From the NCBI GenBank assembly GCA_017420625.1, contig JAFOIR010000095.1:1-9961 (forward strand): 9,961 nucleotides of DNA, read 5' to 3'. The first letter of the stretch is position 1. Each line of letters opens with the position of its first letter. The position numbers were made by a program, and so were the translations under genes. This document shows positions 1-7,093 of the stretch, one piece after another. The notes beneath the pieces were generated by a model. It saw only the letters and a program-made list of their open reading frames with translations. It made no database searches and was not told where the DNA came from. Origin of the DNA: Bacillota bacterium (lineage in GTDB: Bacteria > Bacillota_A > Clostridia > Lachnospirales > Bianqueaceae).

Positions 1-1047
1 CGGTTTCATTCTCTTGATGATATCATCCGTCATGTCACCGATAGAGAAAGTAGAAAGATTGAGTACATTTTCTCCTTCCTCCAATCGTACTAATGTGAGC
101 AGATCGCTGACAATTCCGTTCATCCGGTCGAGCTCACTGTTAATATCCTGTAAGAATTCCTTGTATAGTTCTTCCGGCACCCCATCCTGATGAAGCAGTG
201 ATTCAGTCAGAACCTTGATAGAACTCAGCGGCGTCTTCAGTTCATGTGATACATTGGATACAAATTCTTTTCTTGACCGGTCGAGACTTAACAGATCATG
301 TGTAACATCTTCTACCTCATCGACGATCATGGAAAACTCATTCTTCCCGCGAATGACCGGTTTTTTCAGATCATCGACATCTGTCTCAGAATCTTTCAGA
401 TCCCGCAGCCATTGAAGAATCCTGGGTAATGGACGAAGCAGAAGAAAGACCATCAGGTAGGCAAGTGCCATTGTCACACATCCGATCAGCATGGAGACAA
501 GGATCGTTCTCTCCCGTCCAACTTCCAATGACTGATGAACGGATTCCATGCTGGCGAACGCATAGATGACGCCTTGTACTTTCGCACTGTCACTTTTGGC
601 TTTGATCGGCACAGCAATTCGGCGGACATGCTGGTCTCCACCCTGAACAGTTTGTCCGCTTAATGCCTGTAAAACTTCATCATTAACGATATAGCGCCCG
701 ATTCTGGACTGCGTCGTATCCTGGACAACTTTCGCTTTTGAGTCAAGAATCAGCACGCGCATATAACTGTAAATTCTGGTAAGGCTCTGAAAACGGCTTC
801 CCGGAGAGATAATCACTTCTCCATTACTGTTTTCTGCAGTAGATATCTCACCTGCCAGATAACTGATGTAACGATTTGCTTCCGTAACTCGCTGGTTGAT
901 CCAATAGTTCTGCCAGATCTTAAAGAAATACTCGCTCAGCATAATGGAAGAAATACAATATAGAACAGCAAGACCCAAAAACAACGGGACCTTAACTGAT
1001 CGCAGCCATTTACTGAGCTTTCCTTTCAATTGTTCCCATTTGAACAT
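1..1047 (-). CDS. Sensor histidine kinase, partial (C-terminal catalytic domain outside window)
   Basis: Membrane histidine kinase, presumably the partner of the response regulator just upstream. The 349 codons from the ATG at 1047 to the window edge are open; the ATP-binding domain lies beyond it. Visible in order: a membrane segment at about residues 19-40; an extracytoplasmic region at about 42-180 with a Cache/PDC-like pattern (VLILDSKAKVVQDTT near 98-112, then a GR-Y and AL-G pattern); a second membrane segment at about 182-204; a HAMP-like linker at about 205-255; and the dimerization/phosphoacceptor motif SHELKTPLSS with His268. The start is supported by AGGA (1056-1059 on the minus strand) 8 nt upstream and only 15 nt from the regulator stop, so the two are cotranscribed. 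The sensor arrangement recalls WalK/PhoR-type kinases, but no ligand can be read from the sequence. Family is firm; signal unknown. Confidence 0.93.
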   Translation of the reverse strand, partial: MFKWEQLKGKLSKWLRSVKVPLFLGLAVLYCISSIMLSEYFFKIWQNYWINQRVTEANRYISYLAGEISTAENSNGEVIISPGSRFQSLTRIYSYMRVLILDSKAKVVQDTTQSRIGRYIVNDEVLQALSGQTVQGGDQHVRRIAVPIKAKSDSAKVQGVIYAFASMESVHQSLEVGRERTILVSMLIGCVTMALAYLMVFLLLRPLPRILQWLRDLKDSETDVDDLKKPVIRGKNEFSMIVDEVEDVTHDLLSLDRSRKEFVSNVSHELKTPLSSIKVLTESLLHQDGVPEELYKEFLQDINSELDRMNGIVSDLLTLVRLEEGENVLNLSTFSIGDMTDDIIKRMKP

Positions 1048-1062
1048 AGACTGTATCCTATA

Positions 1063-1746
1063 TTATGATTTAAAGAAATAACCGACACCCCACTTGGTCT
1101 GAATGTACAAAGGATCGCCAGGATTGGGTTCGATCTTTTCCCTGAGTCTTCGAACATGAACATCCACGGTTCTGACATCGCCGGGGTAGTCTGCTCCCCA
1201 TACGATCTCCAGCAGTTTCTCACGGCTGTATACCTTGCCCGCATTACGGCAAAGAAGTTCGAGCAGATCGAATTCCTTAGCCGTAAGATTGGTCTCTGCT
1301 CCTTTTATAAACACTCTGCGCGAATCAAAATCGATTCTGAGGTCATGATACTCAAAACTGTTATTGCTGCGTGGTTCACCGCCGTGAGAACGTCTGTGTA
1401 TCGCTTTGATTCTAGCTTTTAACTCCAGAATATTGAATGGTTTGGTCATATAGTCATCCGCACCGTATTCAAGGCCAAGGATCTTGTCCATATCCTCACC
1501 TTTTGCTGTCAGCATCAGGATAGGAACAGAAGAGAACTCTCTAACCTGCTGACATACTTCGATTCCATCCATTCCCGGCAGCATGACGTCGAGTATAATG
1601 ATATCATATTCTCCTGCCTGAATCATACGGAAAGCTTCTTCGCCGTCATAAGCGGCTTCTACATCCATTCCGTCCTGTTCCAGACTGAATTTGATCCCTT
1701 TGACGATATACCGTTCATCATCCACTACCAGCACTCTCGTTGCCAT
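1063..1746 (-). CDS. OmpR/PhoB-family DNA-binding response regulator
   Basis: A 227-residue transcription factor controlled by phosphorylation, with the histidine kinase downstream as likely donor. The receiver domain (about 3-120) has the full active site: acidic pair Asp9/Asp10, phosphoacceptor Asp53 in LDVMLPGMDG, Thr80 in MLTAKGED and Lys102 in MTKPF. The winged-helix domain (about 130-227) shows LTAKEFDLLELL, GKVYSREKLLEIVWG, the recognition-helix motif RTVDVHVRRLREKIE and ends in TKWGVGYFFKS. The frame stays open to an ATG at 1773, but I chose 1746 because AAGGAG lies 6 nt upstream and the receiver fold begins at once (MATRVLVVDDE). With this start the gene overlaps the end of the comEA-like gene by 29 nt, which suggests translational coupling. 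It resembles WalR/PhoB-type regulators of Clostridia, but regulon and orthology cannot be settled here. Confidence 0.95.
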   Translation of the reverse strand: MATRVLVVDDERYIVKGIKFSLEQDGMDVEAAYDGEEAFRMIQAGEYDIIILDVMLPGMDGIEVCQQVREFSSVPILMLTAKGEDMDKILGLEYGADDYMTKPFNILELKARIKAIHRRSHGGEPRSNNSFEYHDLRIDFDSRRVFIKGAETNLTAKEFDLLELLCRNAGKVYSREKLLEIVWGADYPGDVRTVDVHVRRLREKIEPNPGDPLYIQTKWGVGYFFKS

Positions 1747-2365
1747 AGCCATCTCCTTCATACATATCATCAACTGAGATCAGATCTTTGATCGCATCAA
1801 ACTTGGATTGTCCGATCCCAGAAACATTCATGAGTTCTTCAACAGAAGAAAAACCTCCATGCTCCTCACGATAAGCTAAGATTCTGTCCGCTGTTGTTTC
1901 ACCTATCCCGGGGAGCTGCATCAGTTCTATTTTAGATGCTGAATTGATATTGGTCAAGTGTTTTGTTTGCTCCATTATTTCACCTTCCCCAACTGGCATC
2001 GATTCTCCGGCAAACGGGACTCTGATCCTTTGCCCATCCTTCAAATAAGCCGCAAGATTAAGCAAAGACAGATCTGCGCCTTCGATGGCGCCTCCGGCCT
2101 GATTGATTGCGTCTGCAACTCTGGAACCTTCCGGCATAAAATAAACCTGGTCAGGATACATGACGGCACCGGTCACATGAACACCAATCGTTCTGGAACT
2201 TTCTTCCGTAATACGTGGCTCAACTATTGATTCCCGAATCTCCGAAACGGGTTCGATTTCTCTCAATTGAGTTTTTTTCTGCTTGGATGACCAGTAAAGT
2301 ATTCCGAAAACAATAATCAGTCCAAGGGTGCAAAAAAGCAGTATTCTTTTTGTTTTTTCCTTCAT
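1718..2365 (-). CDS. ComEA-like extracytoplasmic DNA-binding protein (SLBB + helix-hairpin-helix)
   Basis: A 215-residue membrane-anchored protein of ComEA type, the family that binds double-stranded DNA outside the membrane during natural transformation. In order: a short basic N-terminus and one membrane segment (about 7-25); a charged linker (26-59); an SLBB-like domain (about 60-118; IGVHVTGAV, the YFMPEGSRVADAI stretch, DGQRIRVP); and a C-terminal pair of helix-hairpin-helix motifs (about 138-198) with NINSAS, LPGIG (151-155) and VSGIG (181-185). The start at 2365 has a strong AAAGGAGGA (2371-2379) just upstream. First gene of the operon, it overlaps the response regulator by 29 nt. Genes for ComEC and ComEB, its usual neighbours, are not seen between it and the two-component genes. 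The domains are clear; a role in DNA uptake here is inferred from the family, and a general secreted DNA-binding role is possible. I withhold the symbol comEA for that reason. Confidence 0.9.
   Translation of the reverse strand: MKEKTKRILLFCTLGLIIVFGILYWSSKQKKTQLREIEPVSEIRESIVEPRITEESSRTIGVHVTGAVMYPDQVYFMPEGSRVADAINQAGGAIEGADLSLLNLAAYLKDGQRIRVPFAGESMPVGEGEIMEQTKHLTNINSASKIELMQLPGIGETTADRILAYREEHGGFSSVEELMNVSGIGQSKFDAIKDLISVDDMYEGDGYGNESAGSG
1753..1758 (-). promoter_or_regulatory. Shine-Dalgarno sequence of the response regulator
   Basis: AAGGAG on the minus strand, 6 nt before the ATG at 1746 and inside the 3' end of the comEA-like reading frame. It decides between the candidate starts at 1773, 1752 and 1746, and implies that ribosomes finishing the upstream gene reach this site. 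Confidence 0.75.
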
Positions 2366-2429
2366 GAAAGTCCTCCTTTGAAATGGATAAATATCCCCCT
2401 ATTATTATTATCGTCATTTTGTCAGGAGT

Positions 2430-2458
2430 TTTTTAAAATTTTTTCTAAATTACGGCAA
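2430..2458 (-). promoter_or_regulatory. Possible promoter of the comEA-like/two-component operon
   Basis: On the minus strand, TTGCCG (2458-2453), a 17-nt spacer and TAAAAA (2435-2430) form a plausible but weak sigma-A-type promoter about 65 nt before the comEA-like start. The region is so AT-rich that other -10 choices exist, including the TAATAATAAT run nearer the gene. The position in the divergent gap makes a promoter certain to exist somewhere here; this exact site is a guess. Confidence 0.35.
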
Positions 2459-2467
2459 TTTTATTGG

Positions 2468-2496
2468 TTGAACGCCTTTTTCCCCTGTAGTAAAAT
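2468..2496 (+). promoter_or_regulatory. Sigma-A-type promoter of typA
   Basis: TTGAAC (2468-2473), a 17-nt spacer and TAAAAT (2491-2496) form a near-consensus vegetative promoter, predicting a transcript start near 2503 and a leader of about 24 nt. The leader contains the ribosome-binding site AAGAGG (2515-2520), 6 nt before the typA ATG. No hairpin or operator-like repeat is evident, so expression looks constitutive. The same transcript should carry the YfhO-family gene. Confidence 0.75.
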
Positions 2497-2526
2497 AATC
2501 TGTACACATTTTTTAAGAGGTTATCT

Positions 2527-4362
2527 ATGACTGAACAAAAATCGATTCGTAATATTGCGATCATTGCCCATGTCGATCACGGCAAAACAACCCTTGTCGA
2601 CGCAATGCTTCATCAGAGCGGTATCTTCCGCGACAATCAGGAAGTCGTTGAAAGAATTATGGATTCCGGCGATCTGGAACGTGAACGCGGCATTACCATT
2701 CTGGCGAAAAACACCTCACTTCACTATAACGGTTATAAAATCAATATTATTGATACCCCAGGTCATGCTGATTTTGGAGGCGAAGTAGAACGTGCTCTGG
2801 AAATGGCCAATGGTGTTCTGCTTCTCGTAGACGCTTATGAAGGCTGTATGCCTCAGACTCGTTTTGTCCTGAAAAAAGCGCTGGATCTCAAGCTGACTCC
2901 GATCATCGTCATCAACAAAGTTGACCGTCCGAATGCTCGTCCGGATGATGTAGTCGATGAAGTTCTGGAACTTCTGATGGACCTTGGAGCCAGCGATGAA
3001 CAGCTGGATTCTCCTGTTGTCTATACATCAGCAAGAGAAGGCTGGGCTTCATTAAAAGCCGATGAGAAAGGCACGGATATGAAGCCGCTGTTCCATACGA
3101 TCATCGACGCGATCCCCGCCCCTGTTGGGGACACAGAAGGTGATCTGCAGCTTCTGGTTTCCAATATCGATTATGATAACTATACCGGCCGTATTGCAGT
3201 AGGCCGTGTCGATCGCGGCACGATCAATGTCGGTGATACCGTAGTCATTTGCCGCAAGGACGGAACTTCTTCATCTGTTCGCATCACCAATCTTTACGTC
3301 TATGATGACATGCTCCGTATTCCGGCGGATTCTGCATGCGCCGGAGAAATCGTTGCTGTATCCGGAATCAAGGACATCAATATTGGCGAAACAATCTGCT
3401 GCCCGACCAATGTCGAGCCCCTTCCTTTTGTAGCGATCGATGAGCCTGTTCTGTCCATGACCTTTACCGTCAATAAGAGTCCTTTTGCCGGTAAGGAAGG
3501 CGACTATGTTACATCCCGTCACTTAAGAGAACGTCTCTACCGCGAACTGGAATCCAATATTTCTCTTCGTGTTGAAGATACTGATTCCGTTGATTCCTTC
3601 ACTGTTTCCGGTCGAGGTGAACTGCATCTGTCTGTTCTGATCGAAGAAATGCGTCGCGGCGGTTATGAATTTGCCGTGACTAAACCACGTGTTATCACGA
3701 AAATGGTTGGCGGCAAACTCTGGGAGCCTTTTGAAGAGCTGGTTATTGATCTGCCCGACGAATATACCGGTGTCCTGATGGAAGGCTCTGCTGCAAGAAA
3801 AGCAGAACTTGTCAATATGACGCCTACACAGGGTGGTTATACACGAGTTGAATTTCTGATTCCGTCCCGCGGTCTGATCGGATATCGTTCTCAGCTGATG
3901 ACAGAGACTCATGGAACAGCCATCATCAATCATGTCTTCCACAGCTATAAACCCTATCGCGGTGATATCGATCCTCGTACTCATGGATCACTGATTGCTC
4001 ATGAAACCGGTGAGGCTGTTACTTATGGTCTTTATAACGCTCAGGAACGCGGTAATCTCTTTATCGGTCCCGGAACGAATGTCTATGAAGGAATGATCGT
4101 TGGTGAAAGCTCTCGCGGAGAGGATATCGTTGTCAATGTCTGTAAGAGAAAACACGCTACCAATATGCGTTCTTCTGCTGCAGATGAAGCACTTCGTCTG
4201 ACACCACCCAAGGAACTTTCTCTGGAAGAATGTCTTGAATTTATTGCGGATGACGAGCTTGTCGAGATTACCCCCAAGTCCATTCGTATGCGTAAAGAAA
4301 TTCTGGATCAGGGTCTTCGCGCGAAAGCCATCTTCCGTGAGAAACAATCCTCGAAAAACTAA
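2527..4362 (+). CDS. typA: Ribosome-binding translational GTPase TypA/BipA
   Basis: TypA/BipA is an EF-G-like GTPase that binds the 70S ribosome and assists ribosome assembly and translation under stress such as cold. The 611-residue length is normal for the family. The GTPase domain shows G1 AHVDHGKTTL (14-23), G2 RGITI (54-58), G3 DTPGH (76-80), G4 NKVD (130-133) and G5 TSAREGWA (167-174). Beta-barrel and alpha/beta domains follow; RGELHLSVLIEEMRRGGYE and a Gly-rich segment RGLIGYRSQ mark the C-terminal half, where TypA carries its family-specific domain instead of EF-G domain IV. AAGAGG lies 6 nt before the start, next to a good promoter. A YfhO-family gene follows after 10 nt and is probably cotranscribed. 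All catalytic motifs are intact and nothing looks degraded. Confidence 0.98.
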   Translation: MTEQKSIRNIAIIAHVDHGKTTLVDAMLHQSGIFRDNQEVVERIMDSGDLERERGITILAKNTSLHYNGYKINIIDTPGHADFGGEVERALEMANGVLLLVDAYEGCMPQTRFVLKKALDLKLTPIIVINKVDRPNARPDDVVDEVLELLMDLGASDEQLDSPVVYTSAREGWASLKADEKGTDMKPLFHTIIDAIPAPVGDTEGDLQLLVSNIDYDNYTGRIAVGRVDRGTINVGDTVVICRKDGTSSSVRITNLYVYDDMLRIPADSACAGEIVAVSGIKDINIGETICCPTNVEPLPFVAIDEPVLSMTFTVNKSPFAGKEGDYVTSRHLRERLYRELESNISLRVEDTDSVDSFTVSGRGELHLSVLIEEMRRGGYEFAVTKPRVITKMVGGKLWEPFEELVIDLPDEYTGVLMEGSAARKAELVNMTPTQGGYTRVEFLIPSRGLIGYRSQLMTETHGTAIINHVFHSYKPYRGDIDPRTHGSLIAHETGEAVTYGLYNAQERGNLFIGPGTNVYEGMIVGESSRGEDIVVNVCKRKHATNMRSSAADEALRLTPPKELSLEECLEFIADDELVEITPKSIRMRKEILDQGLRAKAIFREKQSSKN

Positions 4363-4367
4363 GGAAA
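4361..4367 (+). promoter_or_regulatory. Shine-Dalgarno sequence of the YfhO-family gene, overlapping the typA stop
   Basis: AAGGAAA begins within the typA stop codon (4360-4362) and sits 5 nt before the ATG at 4373. This selects the start that leads straight into the first membrane segment, and rejects the in-frame ATG at 4235 that would lie deep inside typA. Translational coupling with typA is likely. Confidence 0.7.
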
Positions 4368-4372
4368 ATTAT

Positions 4373-7093
4373 ATGAAACTGAAATTTACCGCCGACAGAA
4401 TCGTCTTCCTGGCCGCTCCTGCGGCGGTTTCTTTTATACTTTTGCTGATTTATGCCAAAAACGGCTTTTATCCCTTTGGCATCGGGACAGTATCCTGGTG
4501 TGATATGGATCAGCAGGTGCTGCCTCTTCTTCTGACTTTCAAGAATGTTCTGCGCTCAGGCGGCAGCCTTCTCTACAGTCTTCAGATGGGCGGAGGCATG
4601 AATTTCTGGGGAGTTTTCTTTTTCTTCCTGGCCAGTCCATTGCACTTCCTTGTTTTGCTCGTTCCGGATGCACATCTGATGGAGTTTATGAATATTCTGA
4701 CTCTTTTAAAGCTGGCTCTTTGTGCATTCACTGCCTGCTTTTATCTCAGAAAGCATCATCATCGTCCTATGCTCTGCTTGATTCTTTCTGTTCTCTATGC
4801 TTTTTCCGGCTATCAGCTGATGTTTTATCAGAATACCATATGGATGGATTGCGCCGCGATATTCCCTCTTCTTGTTCTGTCTTTTGAGGAGCTGGCTGCA
4901 CACAAAAAAGCGCGCTATTATATATTGATGATCTCGCTCCAAATGGTACTTTGCTATTATATCGGCTATATGGTGATCGTCCTGACGCTCCTCTACTTTT
5001 CTGTTCTGGCAATTACGCTTGATAAAGAAAAAAGAAAAGGCATATTCCCTCGCTTTATCGTTGCTTCGCTGATCGCCGCCGGGATAACGGCTATCGTCTG
5101 GCTTCCAAGCCTTATGCAGTTTTTTTCATCGGGAAGAGAAACATCCATTATTGAAACTCTGGAAAATAAAGACCTTTTTTCTCACCTTCAGACAACACTT
5201 CCGTTTCTATTTCCGTCTGTTTTTGCTATAGTGGCCGTTTTATACGGAATGATGCACGAACCGCTCAGAAAAGGATTAACAAAAAACTATCTGATTCTGC
5301 TTTTCTTTCTCCTGATTCCTATCCTGATCGAACCGGTTAATACTATGTGGCATACTGGAAGTTATATGAGCTTTCCTGTCCGGTATGGCTTTATGTTAGT
5401 CTTTTTTCTGATAGCCCTATCGGCTCATTATCTTGGAAAAATCTCTTTCGTTCAGGTTATATCTGACCGTGTCAGTCGGATTCTTTTCTTCCTGGCTTTC
5501 TTCTTTCTTGTCATCCTCGGAGGAGTTCTGACCCGTCTGTATGTAAAGGTTCAGTTGCCCATGCTGGACAACTATACACATCATCTGTGGGGAAGTGCGT
5601 CATCGCTGGCCGGATTAAGTCTGATTGCCCTGATTGAATCTCTGCTCTGTTTCATGCTGATCCGATCTGTTATGAAGGGATGGCTCAAACCAATTGCTTT
5701 TGGAATTCTTTCCATGCTTTTGATTTGTTTCAGTATCTGGAACAACTCGGATGTATATCTGACCTCCGCTGATTCCGATGACCATGTAAAGAAATACCAG
5801 GAAGCAGTCGATCTGGCTAACTTCAAACCCGTTGCTGATCGTTCTCTTCCTTTCTATCGGATGAAGATGAAACAGAAGTATTTCCATGCCAATACTCTTG
5901 GTTCCCTCGGCTATGCTTCCTTAGGTCACTATACTTCACTGACCAGTCAGTCTTATATGTTTGCTATGAAGAATCTTGGCTACTCTTCTTACTGGATGGA
6001 AGTAGGCGGATACGGCGGCACGCAGTTGACAGATGCCTATTTTTCTGTTGGGTATCAGGTTGAATGGGCTGATGGACTAAGTGCTCGCTATGCAAACGAT
6101 ACATATAAAATTACTCAAAATCCATATTATGTACCTCTGGGAATTATTTCCTCTGCTTCGAATCAGGGTACAAATGTCCTTTTAACCAAAACCAGATTTG
6201 AAAACCAGATTCTTCTCTGGAACAAACTTTTCCCTGAACATACACCTGGACTGACGTATTATGAACCTTCCATGACATCCGGAGTCAGGATCTATATGGA
6301 TGAGTCCGGAACCTATCAGCTCAGGCGCGATTATTCCGGCTCAGACTCATTGATTCAATATACGATCGATGTCACCGATCCAATGACTCTTTATTTTGAC
6401 TGTTTTGATGAACTTTCCAATCATCTTTCTGAACATATCAATAAATCATTCAGGATCTATCTGGATGATACAATTATTATCAGTCAATATCCTACCTCTT
6501 TAAACAATGGGCTGATTGATCTTGGAACCTATGAGAACCAAAGAGTTGAAATTCAGGTTGAACTTCTGCAGCCTGTATCCTGTCGTTCCTTTGGAATTTT
6601 CGGGTTAAATCTGTCCTCTTTGGAAGAAGCCCTGTCTTCCTGCCGTACGCTGAATCTGACGCCCTCTTCTGCCCGTGTTTTAAAAAGCTATACTTCCGAT
6701 GATGAACCAGGTGGAACAGTCTTTCTTTCCTTACCCTTCGACAAGGGACTGACCCTTCGTCTGGATGGTAAAAAAGCTCCCCTTATGGAGAGCTTCGATG
6801 GTTTTTGTGCTTTTGAAATTCCGGCAGGACATCATGAGATCACGATCTCCTATCTTCCTCCGGGTTTTCTGGCAGGATGTCTGATCAGTCTCATCAGTCT
6901 GATTCTGATGCTGCTGTTTCTTCTCCTTCCAAAATTCCATGAGATTTACACAAACTGCTGCAAGAAAAAGCTTGTTGATCAGATCTCTCTACTATTAATG
7001 ATATTTGCCGGCAGTCTGATCTTCGTGATGATCTATGTTTTTCCGATGATCATCTACATTCTGCAGAAGCTTCACGTGACGGAACTGATCTAG
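4373..7093 (+). CDS. YfhO-family polytopic membrane protein, likely GT-C-type glycosyltransferase of the cell envelope
   Basis: A 906-residue integral membrane protein of the YfhO family. In Bacillus and Listeria, YfhO-type proteins are GT-C-like enzymes needed to glycosylate teichoic acids on the outer membrane face, using a polyprenyl-phosphate sugar made by a CsbB-type partner. Visible: a first membrane segment (about 10-28), then an outside loop with Asp44 and Asp46 in SWCDMDQQV, where GT-C enzymes keep catalytic acids; about a dozen hydrophobic segments up to residue 455; family-type motifs NTIWMDCAAIFPL (154-166), WLPSLMQFFSSGR (243-255) and FPVRYGF (334-340); a large polar, presumably extracytoplasmic region (about 460-825); and two C-terminal membrane segments (about 832-853 and 873-897). 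It follows typA by 10 nt. Its last 32 codons overlap the opposite-strand fusion gene, and since they encode the last membrane segment the end looks genuine. Family is fairly sure; acceptor and sugar are unknown, and no CsbB-like partner lies in the window. Confidence 0.88.
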   Translation: MKLKFTADRIVFLAAPAAVSFILLLIYAKNGFYPFGIGTVSWCDMDQQVLPLLLTFKNVLRSGGSLLYSLQMGGGMNFWGVFFFFLASPLHFLVLLVPDAHLMEFMNILTLLKLALCAFTACFYLRKHHHRPMLCLILSVLYAFSGYQLMFYQNTIWMDCAAIFPLLVLSFEELAAHKKARYYILMISLQMVLCYYIGYMVIVLTLLYFSVLAITLDKEKRKGIFPRFIVASLIAAGITAIVWLPSLMQFFSSGRETSIIETLENKDLFSHLQTTLPFLFPSVFAIVAVLYGMMHEPLRKGLTKNYLILLFFLLIPILIEPVNTMWHTGSYMSFPVRYGFMLVFFLIALSAHYLGKISFVQVISDRVSRILFFLAFFFLVILGGVLTRLYVKVQLPMLDNYTHHLWGSASSLAGLSLIALIESLLCFMLIRSVMKGWLKPIAFGILSMLLICFSIWNNSDVYLTSADSDDHVKKYQEAVDLANFKPVADRSLPFYRMKMKQKYFHANTLGSLGYASLGHYTSLTSQSYMFAMKNLGYSSYWMEVGGYGGTQLTDAYFSVGYQVEWADGLSARYANDTYKITQNPYYVPLGIISSASNQGTNVLLTKTRFENQILLWNKLFPEHTPGLTYYEPSMTSGVRIYMDESGTYQLRRDYSGSDSLIQYTIDVTDPMTLYFDCFDELSNHLSEHINKSFRIYLDDTIIISQYPTSLNNGLIDLGTYENQRVEIQVELLQPVSCRSFGIFGLNLSSLEEALSSCRTLNLTPSSARVLKSYTSDDEPGGTVFLSLPFDKGLTLRLDGKKAPLMESFDGFCAFEIPAGHHEITISYLPPGFLAGCLISLISLILMLLFLLLPKFHEIYTNCCKKKLVDQISLLLMIFAGSLIFVMIYVFPMIIYILQKLHVTELI
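6995..7093. other. Convergent overlap of two coding 3' ends (99 bp)
   Basis: The final 32 codons and stop of the plus-strand YfhO-family gene are also the final 32 codons and stop of the minus-strand GTPase-nuclease gene. There is no intergenic space and no hairpin with a T-run for either transcript, so the two mRNAs should have complementary 3' ends or terminate inside each other's gene. Confidence 0.85.

Noticed and set aside
1063..1773. Response regulator starting at 1773
   Set aside because: It would add nine residues before the receiver fold and has no ribosome-binding site at proper distance, unlike the ATG at 1746.
2366..2526. Riboswitch, small RNA or small gene in the divergent gap
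   Set aside because: Only AT-rich promoter-like sequence and two ribosome-binding sites are visible; no stable hairpin, attenuator or open frame of its own.
3523..3984. 153-codon minus-strand open frame inside typA
   Set aside because: It is antisense to a fully conserved gene and has no recognisable domain and no sign of a promoter; typical shadow of a coding frame.
4235..4372. Longer N-terminus for the YfhO-family gene (in-frame ATG at 4235)
   Set aside because: It would lie within typA, gives a residue stretch unlike a membrane protein start, and the ATG at 4373 has a good ribosome-binding site directly before the first membrane segment.
7027..7054. Inverted repeat GATGATC / GATCATC as a bidirectional terminator for the convergent genes
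   Set aside because: The stem is 7 bp and AT-rich with a 14-nt loop, and neither side is followed by a T-run; GAT/ATC repeats are frequent in this coding sequence.
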